Shown: positions 50,807 through 60,424, counted from the stretch's first letter. The stretch is DNA of 64,000 nucleotides from Saprospirales bacterium (GCA_016719895.1 JADJYG010000018.1:62001-126000), one strand, 5' to 3'. The notes: generated by a model not told the origin, from the letters alone. Program-made: numbers and translations.

Positions 50807-51514
50807 ATGGACTTGCTGAAAACAAAAATTTACATCGACAAAATCAACCGCGAATACGCGCGAATGGCCGGCGACCCGGAAAATATTATGCGGATCGACG
50901 TGGATATCATGTTGTCTTATGTCCGCGAATTGTACGATGCCATACTGTCCGATACGGCAAACCCGGCGCCACCTGCCCGCCGCGAACCGGTAAGAACGGC
51001 GGCGCCGGAGCCCAAAGAAACGCCCCCGCCCGCTGCCCCCGCCCCGCCGGTGGTAGCAGAACCCGCGCCACCGCCGGAAGACAGGCCCGCCCCCGCTTCG
51101 CCGCCGCCGCCCGTGGTGGCCGAATCTATACGATCAGCCGAACCACTGCCCTCCGTCAAGCCGACGCCGCCGGCAGCCCCGCCGGCCAGTTTCCCGGCCC
51201 TGCCGCCCGATGCCGAATCGCTGTTCGAATACAAAGAAGCCAAAGAACTTTCGGAGCGCTTGTCCAACCTGCCCATCCCCGACCTGCGCAAGGCCATCGC
51301 ACTGAACGACAAACTGTTGCTCACCCGCGAACTTTTTGGAAACGACGCCCCGGCGTTCGAAAGGGCGATCGAGACCATAAACACGTTCGATAACCTGGAC
51401 CAGGCCAAAGCGTACCTGCTCGAACATTGTGTCATCCGCTACCGCTGGACCGAGAAAAAACGCGCCGAAACGGCCCGGAACTTTATAAAACTCGTGCGCC
51501 GCCGGTTCAACTAA
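50807..51514 (+). CDS. Proline-rich linker protein of unknown function, first gene of the gal operon
   Basis: The 235-residue protein has a short helical N-terminal part (residues 1-48: KIYIDKINREYARM, IDVDIMLSYVRELYDAIL), a ~85-residue linker dominated by Pro, Ala, Glu and Val (PPPPVVAES and similar), and a C-terminal helical domain of ~100 residues (LPIPDLRKAIALNDKLLLTR, ELFGNDAPAFERAIETINTF, then RNFIKLVRRRF). The last domain is a conserved hypothetical domain I recall from many Bacteroidota. No signal peptide, so cytoplasmic. Its stop overlaps the next start (TAATG). Confidence 0.75.
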   Translation: MDLLKTKIYIDKINREYARMAGDPENIMRIDVDIMLSYVRELYDAILSDTANPAPPARREPVRTAAPEPKETPPPAAPAPPVVAEPAPPPEDRPAPASPPPPVVAESIRSAEPLPSVKPTPPAAPPASFPALPPDAESLFEYKEAKELSERLSNLPIPDLRKAIALNDKLLLTRELFGNDAPAFERAIETINTFDNLDQAKAYLLEHCVIRYRWTEKKRAETARNFIKLVRRRFN

Positions 51515-52554
51515 TGACTTATCTCCTGGTCGGTCAGGGTATTGCCGGCTCGATGCTGGCCTGGACCCTCCGGCGCCGCGGCGCTGCGGTGCACCTTGCC
51601 GATGCCGGGTTCCCACACCGCTCTTCCGATATTGCCGCCGGCATCATCAACCCGGTGACCGGCAAACGGTTTGTCAAATCCTGGCGCTTCGATGCCTTCT
51701 ACCCCGCCGCCCTGGCTGCCTACCACGCGATGAAAGCGGAATGGGGCGTCCGGATCTGGCACGAACAGCCTATTTTGCGGTTCCTGGAAAATGCGCAGGA
51801 ACACAACGACTGGTCGCTGCGCATGGCCGACCCTGCATATGCCGATCTGCTCGACGAACGTTCCGATGCGGGCGCATGGTCGGAATTGCTTGCTCCGGCA
51901 ATTGGGCTGGGCCACATTCGCAAAGCCGGCCGGGCCGACCTGCCGCTTATCCTCCGGCACGTCAAAGAAACGGCGGTTTCAGAAGGGCGTTTTTTTGCGG
52001 AAACCCTGCCGTATGAACAGGCCGAAGCCCGCCTCGGTCAGTACGACGGCATCATTTGGTGCGAAGGTTACCGCGGCGCGCAAAACCCCTTTTTCCCGGG
52101 CTTGCCCTGGCAACTGGCCAAAGGGGAGGCCCTATTGATTGGGATCGATCACCCCAAGGCAGACGCCGCCGCCGAAATGATCAAAAAAAACGTCATCGCC
52201 GTTCCCCTGGGCGAACGCCTGTTTTGGGTTGGCGGCTCGTACAACTGGACGTTTGAAGACAATGGCCCCACCGCAGCGGAACAAGAATTCCTGGAAACAC
52301 GCCTGGCAACCATGCTGCATGCGCCCTACCGGGTCGTCCGGCGCATGGGCGGGGTGCGGCCGACGGTAAAAGACCGCCGGCCGTTCCTCGGCGCCAGCCC
52401 GGTGCGCCCGGGCATGTATATCTTCAACGGCCTCGGCACCAAGGGCGCCTTGCTGGCGCCGTATTGGGCGGCCCACCTGGCCGCTCATTTGCTCGACGGC
52501 ACACCGATGGACCCGTCAGTGGACATCCGGCGTTTTAATACGGAAAATCCATGA
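51514..52554 (+). CDS. FAD-dependent oxidoreductase, DAO family
   Basis: The 346-residue protein has the N-terminal dinucleotide motif YLLVGQGIAGSMLAWTL (GxGxxG), SSDIAAGIINPVTGKRF, and a C-terminal FAD segment ending GLGTKGALLAPYWAAHLAAH. This is the D-amino-acid/glycine oxidase fold, also found as the C-terminal half of MnmC. The substrate is unknown. The start at 51514 overlaps the previous stop, and its own stop overlaps galK (ATGA), so its translation is tied to the galactose genes. Confidence 0.82.
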   Translation: MTYLLVGQGIAGSMLAWTLRRRGAAVHLADAGFPHRSSDIAAGIINPVTGKRFVKSWRFDAFYPAALAAYHAMKAEWGVRIWHEQPILRFLENAQEHNDWSLRMADPAYADLLDERSDAGAWSELLAPAIGLGHIRKAGRADLPLILRHVKETAVSEGRFFAETLPYEQAEARLGQYDGIIWCEGYRGAQNPFFPGLPWQLAKGEALLIGIDHPKADAAAEMIKKNVIAVPLGERLFWVGGSYNWTFEDNGPTAAEQEFLETRLATMLHAPYRVVRRMGGVRPTVKDRRPFLGASPVRPGMYIFNGLGTKGALLAPYWAAHLAAHLLDGTPMDPSVDIRRFNTENP

Positions 52555-53756
52555 TGAACAAGGAAACTACTACCGCCAACGCTACCGCTATCCTGGAGCT
52601 GTACCGGCAAACGTTCGGGCAGGCGCCGCTGTTGGTGCAGGCGCCCGGACGGATCAACCTGATCGGTGAACATACCGACTACAACGCCGGCTGGGTGCTA
52701 CCGGCCGCCATCGATAAAAGCCTGTGGCTTGCGCTGGGCCGCCACAGCGACCCGGGCGAAGCGCTGTTCATCGCGGCAGATGTCGCCGAAAGCACCCGCT
52801 TCCGGATCGCGGAAGATGCGCCGGCGCAGGAGCACGATTGGCCCGGCTATATCCGGGCGGTGGTGGCCGTACTGCGCGAAAAAGGCTGGGCGGTGAAGGG
52901 ATTCAACGGCGTTTTTGGCGGCGATATCCCCCTTGGCGCCGGCCTCTCCTCCTCCGCCGCCTTGTGTTGCGGCCTTATTTTCGGCATTTCCGAACTGTTC
53001 CAACTGCATATTCCCCGCCCGCAAATCGCCCTGCTGGCCCAGGCCGCCGAACACCGCGTCGGCCTCAACTGCGGGTTGATGGACCAGTACGCCGTGCTTT
53101 TCGGCCGAAAGGATCAGGTGATTTGCCTGGACTGCCAGTCGTTGCAGTTCCAATATTATCCGCTGGACATCGCCGGACACTCCCTGGTGCTCGTCAATTC
53201 GCGCATCAAACACGCGCTGGCGGCGGGTTCGGGCTACAATGCACGCCGGCAATCCTGCGAACGGGTGGTGGCCGCCCTCCGGCAGCAGGACGCGTCGGTA
53301 CACAGCCTGCGTGATGTCAGCCCTGCGGCGCTGGAATCCTTCCGGCCCCTGCTCGATCCGACCGACTACTGCCGTGCCGCCTACGTGTTAAAGGAAAATG
53401 ACCGGGTACGCCGCACCGTGGAAGCGCTGGAAAAACGCGAACTGGAACTGGTGGGCGAGCTGTTGTATCAGTCGCATGCCGGCCTGCAAACGGAGTATGA
53501 CGTGTCGGCCCCGGAGTTGGACTTGCTGGTGGACCTGGCCCGGCGGGAAAAGAGCGTGTTGGGCGCCCGTATGGTCGGCGGCGGCTTCGGCGGCTGCACC
53601 ATCAACCTGATCCGCTCGGCGGATAAGGCCGCTGCCCTGGGCCGCATGACCAGCGCCTACCGCCAACATACCGGCATCACGCCGGAAATCATTGAAGTCG
53701 CCATCTGCGACGGCGTGCGCCGCCCGGCCGATGACTCAACAACCGCCGAATTATGA
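52551..53756 (+). CDS. galK: Galactokinase
   Basis: The 401-residue GHMP kinase phosphorylates galactose at C1, the first Leloir step. The galactokinase signature is APGRINLIGEHTDYNAGWV, the ATP loop is PLGAGLSSSAALCCG, the catalytic Asp region is GLNCGLMDQYAVLFG and the GHMP C motif is GARMVGGGFGGCTINL. ATG at 52551 (followed by a second ATG). It overlaps genes on both sides by four bases. Confidence 0.95.
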   Translation: MMNKETTTANATAILELYRQTFGQAPLLVQAPGRINLIGEHTDYNAGWVLPAAIDKSLWLALGRHSDPGEALFIAADVAESTRFRIAEDAPAQEHDWPGYIRAVVAVLREKGWAVKGFNGVFGGDIPLGAGLSSSAALCCGLIFGISELFQLHIPRPQIALLAQAAEHRVGLNCGLMDQYAVLFGRKDQVICLDCQSLQFQYYPLDIAGHSLVLVNSRIKHALAAGSGYNARRQSCERVVAALRQQDASVHSLRDVSPAALESFRPLLDPTDYCRAAYVLKENDRVRRTVEALEKRELELVGELLYQSHAGLQTEYDVSAPELDLLVDLARREKSVLGARMVGGGFGGCTINLIRSADKAAALGRMTSAYRQHTGITPEIIEVAICDGVRRPADDSTTAEL

Positions 53757-54769
53757 GCGTATTCAACCCAAGCGAACACCCCCACCGCCGCCTGAATATC
53801 CTTACCGGGGAATGGATGCTGGTATCGCCGCACCGGACGCGCCGGCCGTGGCAGGGCAAAACGGAGCCGGCTTCTTCCGGGCAATTGCCCGCCTATGACC
53901 CCACATGTTATTTATGCCCCGGCAATACGCGCGCCAATGGCGCCGCCAACCCGCCGTACACGACCACGTATGTATTCACCAACGATTTTGCCGCGTTGCT
54001 GCCGGACGGGCCGCAGGGCCGCCTGGAAAACGGGTTGCTGCTGGCGACAGCCGAAACCGGCATTTGCCGGGTGGTGTGTTTTTCGCCCAACCACGCGCTC
54101 AGCCTTTCCCAGATGGAATTAGCGGACCTGGAGCTGCTGGTGGGGGTATGGCAGGCGGAATACCAGGCGCTGGGGCAGTTGCCGGAGATCAACCACGTCC
54201 AGATCTTTGAGAACAAAGGCGCCATTATGGGCTGTAGCAACCCGCACCCGCACGGCCAGATATGGGCGCAGCAGTCGATCCCGAATGAAGTGCAAAAAAA
54301 GTCCGCGCAACAGGCGGCACACCTCCAAAAAACCGGGCGCAGTTTGCTCGGCGATTACCTGGAGCAGGAGCTCGCGCTGGGCGAGCGTATCGTGTCGGAA
54401 AACGGGCACGTTGTCGCCCTCGTGCCTTTCTGGGCCATCTGGCCCTTCGAGGCCATGATCGTTCCGCGCCGGCGCCAGGCCGATATTACCCAGCTGCGGC
54501 CGGCAGAAGCGACGGCATTCGCAGCCATGATCAAGGACCTGAGCGGCCGCTACGACCGGCTGTTCGACACTTCCTTCCCGTACTCCGCCGGTATTCACCA
54601 GCGGCCCACCGATGGGCGGGAATACCCCGAATGGCACTGGCACATGAGTTTTTATCCACCCCTGCTGCGCTCGGCAACGGTAAAGAAATTTATGGTCGGT
54701 TATGAAATGTTCGCGGAGCCGCAGCGGGATATTACGCCGGAAATGGCGGCGGACATGTTGCGGCGGTAA
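53753..54769 (+). CDS. galT: Galactose-1-phosphate uridylyltransferase
   Basis: The 338-residue enzyme exchanges UMP between UDP-glucose and galactose-1-phosphate. The active-site triad is in GCSNPHPHGQIWAQQ; the zinc site residues include CYLCPGN and the His of GIHQRPTDGREYPEWHWH. It is the last gene of the four-gene operon; galE and galM are not in the window. It ends at a strong terminator that includes its stop codon. Confidence 0.94.
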   Translation: MSVFNPSEHPHRRLNILTGEWMLVSPHRTRRPWQGKTEPASSGQLPAYDPTCYLCPGNTRANGAANPPYTTTYVFTNDFAALLPDGPQGRLENGLLLATAETGICRVVCFSPNHALSLSQMELADLELLVGVWQAEYQALGQLPEINHVQIFENKGAIMGCSNPHPHGQIWAQQSIPNEVQKKSAQQAAHLQKTGRSLLGDYLEQELALGERIVSENGHVVALVPFWAIWPFEAMIVPRRRQADITQLRPAEATAFAAMIKDLSGRYDRLFDTSFPYSAGIHQRPTDGREYPEWHWHMSFYPPLLRSATVKKFMVGYEMFAEPQRDITPEMAADMLRR

Positions 54770-54795
54770 AAAAGGTGGGCGTCCTTTTTACCGCC
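54762..54795. terminator. Bidirectional terminator containing both convergent stop codons
   Basis: GGCGGTAAAAAAGG (54762-54775) pairs with CCTTTTTACCGCC (54783-54795), one A bulged, loop TGGGCGT. The stops of galT (54767-54769) and the convergent esterase gene (54788-54790) lie inside the stem, which has A/T runs for either direction. Confidence 0.75.
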
Positions 54796-55618
54796 TCGTT
54801 TTCCTCCGGAAAAACTTGTCGAAAAACACGATCTGCGTATCGACGGCGCTGCCCCAGTACTCCCCGCTATGGCCGCCAGGCCGTTCGATATAATCGTGCG
54901 GTGTGCCGTTGCGCAACAGTTCAGCGTGCATGTTTCGGTTGACGTCCAGGAAGAAATCGCCGGTACCGCAGTCGATGATAATTGCCAGGCTGCCGCTTTT
55001 CAGTTGTGGCGCCAGGTTGATCACCGAATGGGATTCCCAGTTGGCCCAGTGCTTGTCTGGCGCGCCCAGTACGCCTTCCAGGTCCCAGTTATTTTGGCGG
55101 AATGGCCGCAAATCCAGCCCGCCCGCCATGCTGCCGGCGGCGCCGAACAGCCCGGGGTTCCGGGCGGCGAGGTATAGCGCCCCGTGTCCGCCCATGCTGA
55201 GTCCGGCGATGGCGCGGCCGCTGCGGGTAGCCCGCGTGTTGTAGCGTTCATCGATCAACGGGATCAGCTCCCGCGCGATATGCGTTTCATAACGCACGGA
55301 GGAATCGACGGGGCTGTCGAAATACCAGCTGTCGAAGCCGCCGTCGGGGCAAACGATGAGCATCCCGTAGGTGTCGGCGTGCGCTTGCAGTTGCGGGGCG
55401 TCGTTCAGCCAGCCGGCATAATCGCCACTGTATCCATGCAGCAAGTAAAGCACGGGGTACGGCGCGCCGGCGGCGTCGTAGCTATCCGGCGTTACGACCA
55501 GGCATCCGATGTTTTTATACATCGACGGACTGAAAATGTGCAGCGTATCCACTTGTCCGCCAAATGTTGGTGCAGGCGCGAGTGCGCAAATAGATAGAAA
55601 AAAGAAGAATTTTCGCAT
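54788..55618 (-). CDS. Secreted alpha/beta-hydrolase esterase (esterase D/FrmB type)
   Basis: The 276-residue protein has a signal peptide (MRKFFFFLSICALAPAPTFG), the oxyanion region LYLLHGYSGDYAGW, nucleophile elbow GLSMGGHGAL, and likely catalytic Asp and His in DCGTGDFF and RPGGHSGEYW. It belongs to the putative esterase family that also includes mycolyl-transferase-like and feruloyl esterases. The substrate is unknown. It follows the related esterase gene after 19 bases on the same strand. Confidence 0.85.
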   Translation of the reverse strand: MRKFFFFLSICALAPAPTFGGQVDTLHIFSPSMYKNIGCLVVTPDSYDAAGAPYPVLYLLHGYSGDYAGWLNDAPQLQAHADTYGMLIVCPDGGFDSWYFDSPVDSSVRYETHIARELIPLIDERYNTRATRSGRAIAGLSMGGHGALYLAARNPGLFGAAGSMAGGLDLRPFRQNNWDLEGVLGAPDKHWANWESHSVINLAPQLKSGSLAIIIDCGTGDFFLDVNRNMHAELLRNGTPHDYIERPGGHSGEYWGSAVDTQIVFFDKFFRRKTRR

Positions 55619-55637
55619 GATGGAAGTGTCTCAGCCA

Positions 55638-56369
55638 CTAGAACCGCGATTCCACGTAATACGGCAACATGGCGCGCCAGGTCGGCCAGTCGTGCCGCAT
55701 ATCCCAGCCCCAGATATCCAGCTCGTGCGGAATACCTTTCGACGCCAGGATACCGGCAATACGCCGCGATGCCTCCGGGTCTTCGTAGTCGCCCGACCCC
55801 GTCAAAATATGGATATGCCGCAACTGCCGCAGGTGCGCCAGGTTGTATTCGTCGTTCAGGTTGGGCAGGTAATGGGTCGGAGAATTGAAATACACATCCT
55901 CATCGAAATAGCCCTTGGTGTAGGTCGTCAGGTCGTACACGCCCGACATGGCGATGGTGCCGGCGAACAAGTCGGGGCGGCGGAAGCACATATTGGCGGC
56001 GTGCAGCGCGCCCAAAGAAGCGCCGGAGGTGATGATGGGCGTGTCGTCGCTGGTGTGCATCCGGATAAACGGCACGACCTCGTTTTCGACATAGCTGTTG
56101 TATTGCTGGTGCCGGATCGCCTTGTGGCGCGGGTGCATGTGGCTATTCAGCCAGGCCTCTGAGTTGATGCTGTTGATGGAAAATACTTTCACCTTGCCGG
56201 CATCGATATACGGCTCCAGCACGGAGATCAGGTGGAAACGCTCGTATTCCAGGAAATCGGCCGCAGCGGTCGGCAAAAGCAGCAGCGCAAAGCCGAAATG
56301 GCCGTACACGGCGATCTCCATGTTTTTGTTCAGACGGGGGCTGACCCATTGGTGGATTTCACGATTCAT
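55638..56369 (-). CDS. Cytoplasmic putative esterase (esterase family)
   Basis: The 243-residue protein starts MNREIHQWVSPRLNKNM and lacks a signal peptide. The nucleophile elbow is atypical, IITSGASLGALHAAN (GASLG, with Ser central), and HGFGFALLLLPTA-like strand and ILTGSGDYEDPEAS and WGWDMRHDWPTW supply likely Asp and His. This is the family of enterochelin-esterase-like proteins seen in many bacteria. The ATG at 56369 is 39 bases behind a -7 box; the frame extends further upstream antisense to nothing but into the tilS gene on the same strand, so the shorter form is preferred. Confidence 0.8.
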   Translation of the reverse strand: MNREIHQWVSPRLNKNMEIAVYGHFGFALLLLPTAAADFLEYERFHLISVLEPYIDAGKVKVFSINSINSEAWLNSHMHPRHKAIRHQQYNSYVENEVVPFIRMHTSDDTPIITSGASLGALHAANMCFRRPDLFAGTIAMSGVYDLTTYTKGYFDEDVYFNSPTHYLPNLNDEYNLAHLRQLRHIHILTGSGDYEDPEASRRIAGILASKGIPHELDIWGWDMRHDWPTWRAMLPYYVESRF

Positions 56370-56408
56370 GCGAAGGTGTGATAAAGTTGGTGTGTCGAAT
56401 GTGGGGGG

Positions 56409-56416
56409 CAAAAGTA
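56409..56416 (-). promoter_or_regulatory. -7 box TACTTTTG for the esterase pair
   Basis: Perfect TAnnTTTG on the minus strand between the tilS stop (56443) and the esterase ATG (56369), so the esterases have their own promoter. Confidence 0.5.
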
Positions 56417-56442
56417 GGAAAAGAAGTTCATAGTTCAGCGAT

Positions 56443-57792
56443 TTATACGGCGCCACTTGCAGGCGCCCCCACCCATTCGATGCGCAGAAATTTCCGGGTG
56501 TGCGGGCTGGTTTTGACGCGTTCGTCCAGCCGCATGCCCACCACCCACGCGATTTTCGGTTGGCCGTCTTCGAGGATCCAGGCTTGTTCTTTCTCCAGCC
56601 GGGACATTTTCCGGTTGGTAAAAAAATCCTGGAGTTTCTGGCTGTGGCCCGCCATACCCAGGGGCTGGAATACATCGCCGGGTTGCCAGCGGCGCAAGCG
56701 CAGCGGGAACGTCAGTTTTCCGGCATCCAGCACGGCTGCCGTTTGTTCTGCCGCCACATCCGGAGCGGTGGCGGTATGCAGCAGCACCAGCCGGCTGCCG
56801 TCGGGCAGGCGCACCAGCAGGTCGTCGGCGAGGATCTCCGGTCCGTCGGTGCGCGGGTTTTTGTTGGTCAGCAGCAGGGCGCTGCGGTCCATGACCAGGC
56901 GGTAGCCCGAATCTGTGTGCCATTCTGTGCCGGTCTGGTTCCAGCAATGTGCCATTTGTTGCACCTGGCCGGCGTGGAACCCGAAGGGCTGCAGGATATC
57001 GAACAGGGCGTCGGCGAGGGCGGGCAGCGCTTCCAGCGCCGTTTTTTCCAGGCGCCAGGCGCCGCCGGCGTCCGGCGCCCCGAGCAGGCCACCCAGCAAG
57101 TACTGCAGGTTATCGTCGGCGGCGCGCAGCTGGCGCAGGGTTTTAGCGGCAGCGTCGAAGAAGGCGGGGTTAAGCGCTTCCATGCCGGGCAGGATATGGT
57201 GGCGGACGGCGTTGCGGGTGTAATCGTCCAGGGCGTTGCTGCTGTCTTCGCGCCAGGAGAGCCCCTGTGCGCGGGCGTAGGCCTCGATTTCAGCCCGCGT
57301 GGCAAACAACAGCGGCCGGACGACGGCGCCATTGCGCAGTGGGATGCCGCCCAGCCCCGTCAGGCCCGTTCCCCGGATGAAATGCAGCAGAGCCGTTTCT
57401 ACCGAATCGCTGAGGTGGTGGCCGGTAGCGACCAGGTCGAAGTCCTCCGCTTCCCGAACCACTTCGAACCAGCGGTAGCGCAGTGCGCGGGCGGCCATCT
57501 GGGTGGACAGGCCGTTGCCGGCGGCGTATTTTTTGGTATCAAAATGCTGGGCAAAAAACGGCACGGACCAGCGGGCTGCCAGCGCCCGTACGAAGTCTTC
57601 ATCACCATCGGATTCTTCGCCGCGCAAGCGGAAATTGCAGTGGACAATCCCGAAATCCTGCTTACTTTCCCGGAACAAATGCGCCAGCACGACCGAATCG
57701 ACACCGCCGCTGACGGCCGCCAGCACCCGTTGGCGCGGCTGCAGCAGCCCGTTGGTCTGTATAAATCGCTGAAATCGATGTAACAAGTCCAT
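56443..57792 (-). CDS. tilS: tRNA(Ile)-lysidine synthetase
   Basis: The 449-residue enzyme converts C34 of tRNA-Ile(CAU) to lysidine using ATP and lysine. The PP-loop is AAVSGGVDSVVLAHLF; FDLVATGHHLSDSVETALLH and IRGTGLTGLGGI are conserved. The N-terminal ATPase domain is followed by a helical middle part and a C-terminal TilS domain (LRRWQPGDVFQPLGMAGHSQ, KLQDFFTNRKM). ATG at 57792. Essential in most bacteria. Confidence 0.93.
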   Translation of the reverse strand: MDLLHRFQRFIQTNGLLQPRQRVLAAVSGGVDSVVLAHLFRESKQDFGIVHCNFRLRGEESDGDEDFVRALAARWSVPFFAQHFDTKKYAAGNGLSTQMAARALRYRWFEVVREAEDFDLVATGHHLSDSVETALLHFIRGTGLTGLGGIPLRNGAVVRPLLFATRAEIEAYARAQGLSWREDSSNALDDYTRNAVRHHILPGMEALNPAFFDAAAKTLRQLRAADDNLQYLLGGLLGAPDAGGAWRLEKTALEALPALADALFDILQPFGFHAGQVQQMAHCWNQTGTEWHTDSGYRLVMDRSALLLTNKNPRTDGPEILADDLLVRLPDGSRLVLLHTATAPDVAAEQTAAVLDAGKLTFPLRLRRWQPGDVFQPLGMAGHSQKLQDFFTNRKMSRLEKEQAWILEDGQPKIAWVVGMRLDERVKTSPHTRKFLRIEWVGAPASGAV

Positions 57793-57876
57793 TTTCCGGT
57801 TAACGGCGCGTTAAGACCACAAAGTTGGCTTTTTGTTTTTGCCCGAATGAAAGACTTTTACGACAAAATAAAATAG

Positions 57877-60402
57877 ATGCAACAAAAGACTACCCGCTTT
57901 GCCCCTTTCGCCGGGTTGCTGGCCCTCTGCTGCGGCCTGATCCTGCCCTGGAGCGCCGGCGCCCAACTGTCGGGGAAAGTACTCGACGAAAACGGCGACC
58001 CCCTGCCCTACGCTTCGGTGTACGTGCGCAACAGTACCAAAGGCACGGCGGCCAACGCCGACGGCGAATTCCGCCTCCCGCTCGATCCCGGCGCATACGA
58101 TATCGTTTTTCAGTATATCGGCTACAAACAAAGGGTGGAGCGCGTGCTGATCGACAACAAACCCGTGCGGCTGATCGTGCGCATGGCGCCCAGCGATCTG
58201 CAGATCGGCGAGGTGGTCATCACGGCCGAAGACCCGGCCTACCCGATCATGCGCAAGGTGATCGCCAAACGGCCGTACTACAAGACCCGGACCCCGCAAT
58301 ACAGCTGCGACGCCTATATCAAGGGCTTTTACAAACTGCTGGATGCGCCCAAAAAAATACTCGGCCAGGAAGTGGGCGACATCGGCGGTATCCTCGATTC
58401 CAACCGCACGGGGGTGTTGTACCTGTCGGAATCAGTATCCAGACTGTACGTCCAGACCAAGCCCCAGCGCTCCAAGGAAGTCATGGTGTCGAGCAAAGTC
58501 AGCGGCAATGCCAACGGCTTCAGCCTCAACCGCGCCACCCTGACTGATTTCAGCCTCTACCACGAACGCATCAACATCGACCGGGATATCCTGTCGCCGC
58601 TGGCCGACAACGCCTTTGCCTACTACCGCTTCCAGCTCCTGGGCCGGTTCCGCGATGAAAACGGCTATGATATTTACAAAATCGCGGTGCTCCCCAAAAG
58701 CGACGAAGCGCCCACTTTTATGGGCCACCTGTACGTGGTGGACGAATGGTGGAACCTGGCCGGCGTCGACCTGAAGCTCACCGGCAAGGCCATCCAGCAG
58801 CCCGTGCTCGACACCCTGATCATCCAGCAGGAGTTTGTGCCCGTGAACAAACCCGACGAGTGGTGCCTGCTGTCGCAGATCACCGGCTTTGAGTTTGCGG
58901 TGATGGGGTTTAAAGTAAAAGGCTTTTTCAACGGCGTTTTTTCCAATTACAACCTGCGCCCGGCGTTTTCTCCGGATTTTTTCGACCGCGAAACCTTTAA
59001 AATCGAAAAAGACGCCAGCGAACGCGACACGACGTATTGGACGGCCATCCGGCCCGTGCCGCTGACCGGCGAGGAAGCGCGCGACTACGTGCGCAAAGAC
59101 AGCCTGGAGAAAATTTGGGAGTCCAGGGCCTACCTCGACAGCATCGACCGCAAGGCGAACCGCTTCAAGCCCACCGACCTGATTTTCGGGTACCGCTGGC
59201 GCAACTCCTACCGGCACACCAGCGTATCGTACCCGGCCTTGTTCGAAGGCATGCAATTCAACACCGTGCAGGGCGTAGTCTTGAACGTGCGGCCCAGCTT
59301 CCGTCAATCCGGCGGCAAGCGCCGCTCGCGCTATTGGTTGGCGGAAGGCTGGCTGAACTACGGCTTTTCGGAAAAACGGCTGCGCGCCGGCCTGCAGCTG
59401 GAGCGCCAGCTGGAAAGCATCCGTTATACCCGGCTGGCCATCTCCGGCGGCCTGACGGCGGAGCAGTTCGACCGCGAGCAGCAGATCAGCCCTTTCGCCA
59501 ACGCGCTCTATTCGCTGTTCGACAAGCGAAACTACCTCAAACTCTATGAAATGGCCTTCGCACAGGCCCGCATCGGCAGCAATGTAGCCCCCGGTTTGCG
59601 CCTCGATTTCCGCACGGCCTTCGAGGACCGTCGCCCGCTCGTCAACCACAGCGACTACAGCATATCAAAAAGCGCCCGCGCCTATACCCCCAACGCGCCC
59701 CTGCCGGCGCCTGCCGGCGAGCCGTTTTTCGAGGCGCATAAGGCCTTTCTGCTCGAGTTGACGGCGCGCATCCGCATCGGCGAGACGTACAGCACGTACC
59801 CCGATTTCCGGGTGTACCACCGGTCCAAATGGCCCGAACTCCTCCTGAAATACACCGCTGCGTTGCCCAAGGTGGCCGGCAGCCGGGCCGATTTCCAGCT
59901 CCTGCAGGCGCGCGTGCAGCAGAGCGACCTGCCGATGGGCTTGTTCGGATACACCGGGTGGAGCATCGGCGCGGGGGTATTTTTGCGCAGCAAGCGGGTC
60001 GAATTTATGGACTACTACCACCCCAAGGGGAACCAGACTATTCTGGGCAGCCCGGAAAATTACGCCCGCAGCTTCTTTCTGTTGCCGTATTACGAGTTCA
60101 GCACGCCCGATGCCTATGCCAGCGCACACCTGCGCCACCACTTCAACGGCTGGATTTTGGACAAAGTACCCGGCCTGCGCAAACTCAACTGGAAAGAAGC
60201 CCTCGGCTTCGGCGTGTACCACGCCGGCCAGTATGCCGGCGAAAACCAGCGCCCCGCCGGCTCCCTACCCTATTGGGAACTCAGCTTCGGCCTGTACAAT
60301 ATCGGGATCAAATTCTTCCGGCCCCTGCACGTGGACGTGGCCGTGGGCTTTTTGGGCGGGGAATACCACCGGACCGGCCTGGTGCTGGGGCTGGACCTGT
60401 AA
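57877..60402 (+). CDS. DUF5686 outer-membrane protein with carboxypeptidase-regulatory-like domain
   Basis: The 841-residue protein has a signal peptide ending PWSAGAQ, a carboxypeptidase-regulatory-like beta-sandwich (about residues 30-115: SGKVLDENGDPLPYASVYV, FQYIGYKQRVERV), and a long DUF5686 part (YSCDAYIKGFYKLLDAPKKI, VLYLSESVSRLYVQTKP, FVPVNKPDEWCLLSQITGFE). The C-terminal third has alternating hydrophobic strands ending in LGLDL, suggesting a beta-barrel. Function unknown; such proteins are common in Bacteroidota outer membranes. Divergent from tilS with an 84-base gap. Confidence 0.82.
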   Translation: MQQKTTRFAPFAGLLALCCGLILPWSAGAQLSGKVLDENGDPLPYASVYVRNSTKGTAANADGEFRLPLDPGAYDIVFQYIGYKQRVERVLIDNKPVRLIVRMAPSDLQIGEVVITAEDPAYPIMRKVIAKRPYYKTRTPQYSCDAYIKGFYKLLDAPKKILGQEVGDIGGILDSNRTGVLYLSESVSRLYVQTKPQRSKEVMVSSKVSGNANGFSLNRATLTDFSLYHERINIDRDILSPLADNAFAYYRFQLLGRFRDENGYDIYKIAVLPKSDEAPTFMGHLYVVDEWWNLAGVDLKLTGKAIQQPVLDTLIIQQEFVPVNKPDEWCLLSQITGFEFAVMGFKVKGFFNGVFSNYNLRPAFSPDFFDRETFKIEKDASERDTTYWTAIRPVPLTGEEARDYVRKDSLEKIWESRAYLDSIDRKANRFKPTDLIFGYRWRNSYRHTSVSYPALFEGMQFNTVQGVVLNVRPSFRQSGGKRRSRYWLAEGWLNYGFSEKRLRAGLQLERQLESIRYTRLAISGGLTAEQFDREQQISPFANALYSLFDKRNYLKLYEMAFAQARIGSNVAPGLRLDFRTAFEDRRPLVNHSDYSISKSARAYTPNAPLPAPAGEPFFEAHKAFLLELTARIRIGETYSTYPDFRVYHRSKWPELLLKYTAALPKVAGSRADFQLLQARVQQSDLPMGLFGYTGWSIGAGVFLRSKRVEFMDYYHPKGNQTILGSPENYARSFFLLPYYEFSTPDAYASAHLRHHFNGWILDKVPGLRKLNWKEALGFGVYHAGQYAGENQRPAGSLPYWELSFGLYNIGIKFFRPLHVDVAVGFLGGEYHRTGLVLGLDL

Positions 60403-60424
60403 AAGGCTGAGCGCCCTTTCTCAA

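Noticed and set aside
56500..57783. A 427-codon open frame on the plus strand opposite tilS
   Set aside because: It is a GC-rich antisense shadow; tilS carries the PP-loop and family motifs, the plus frame none.
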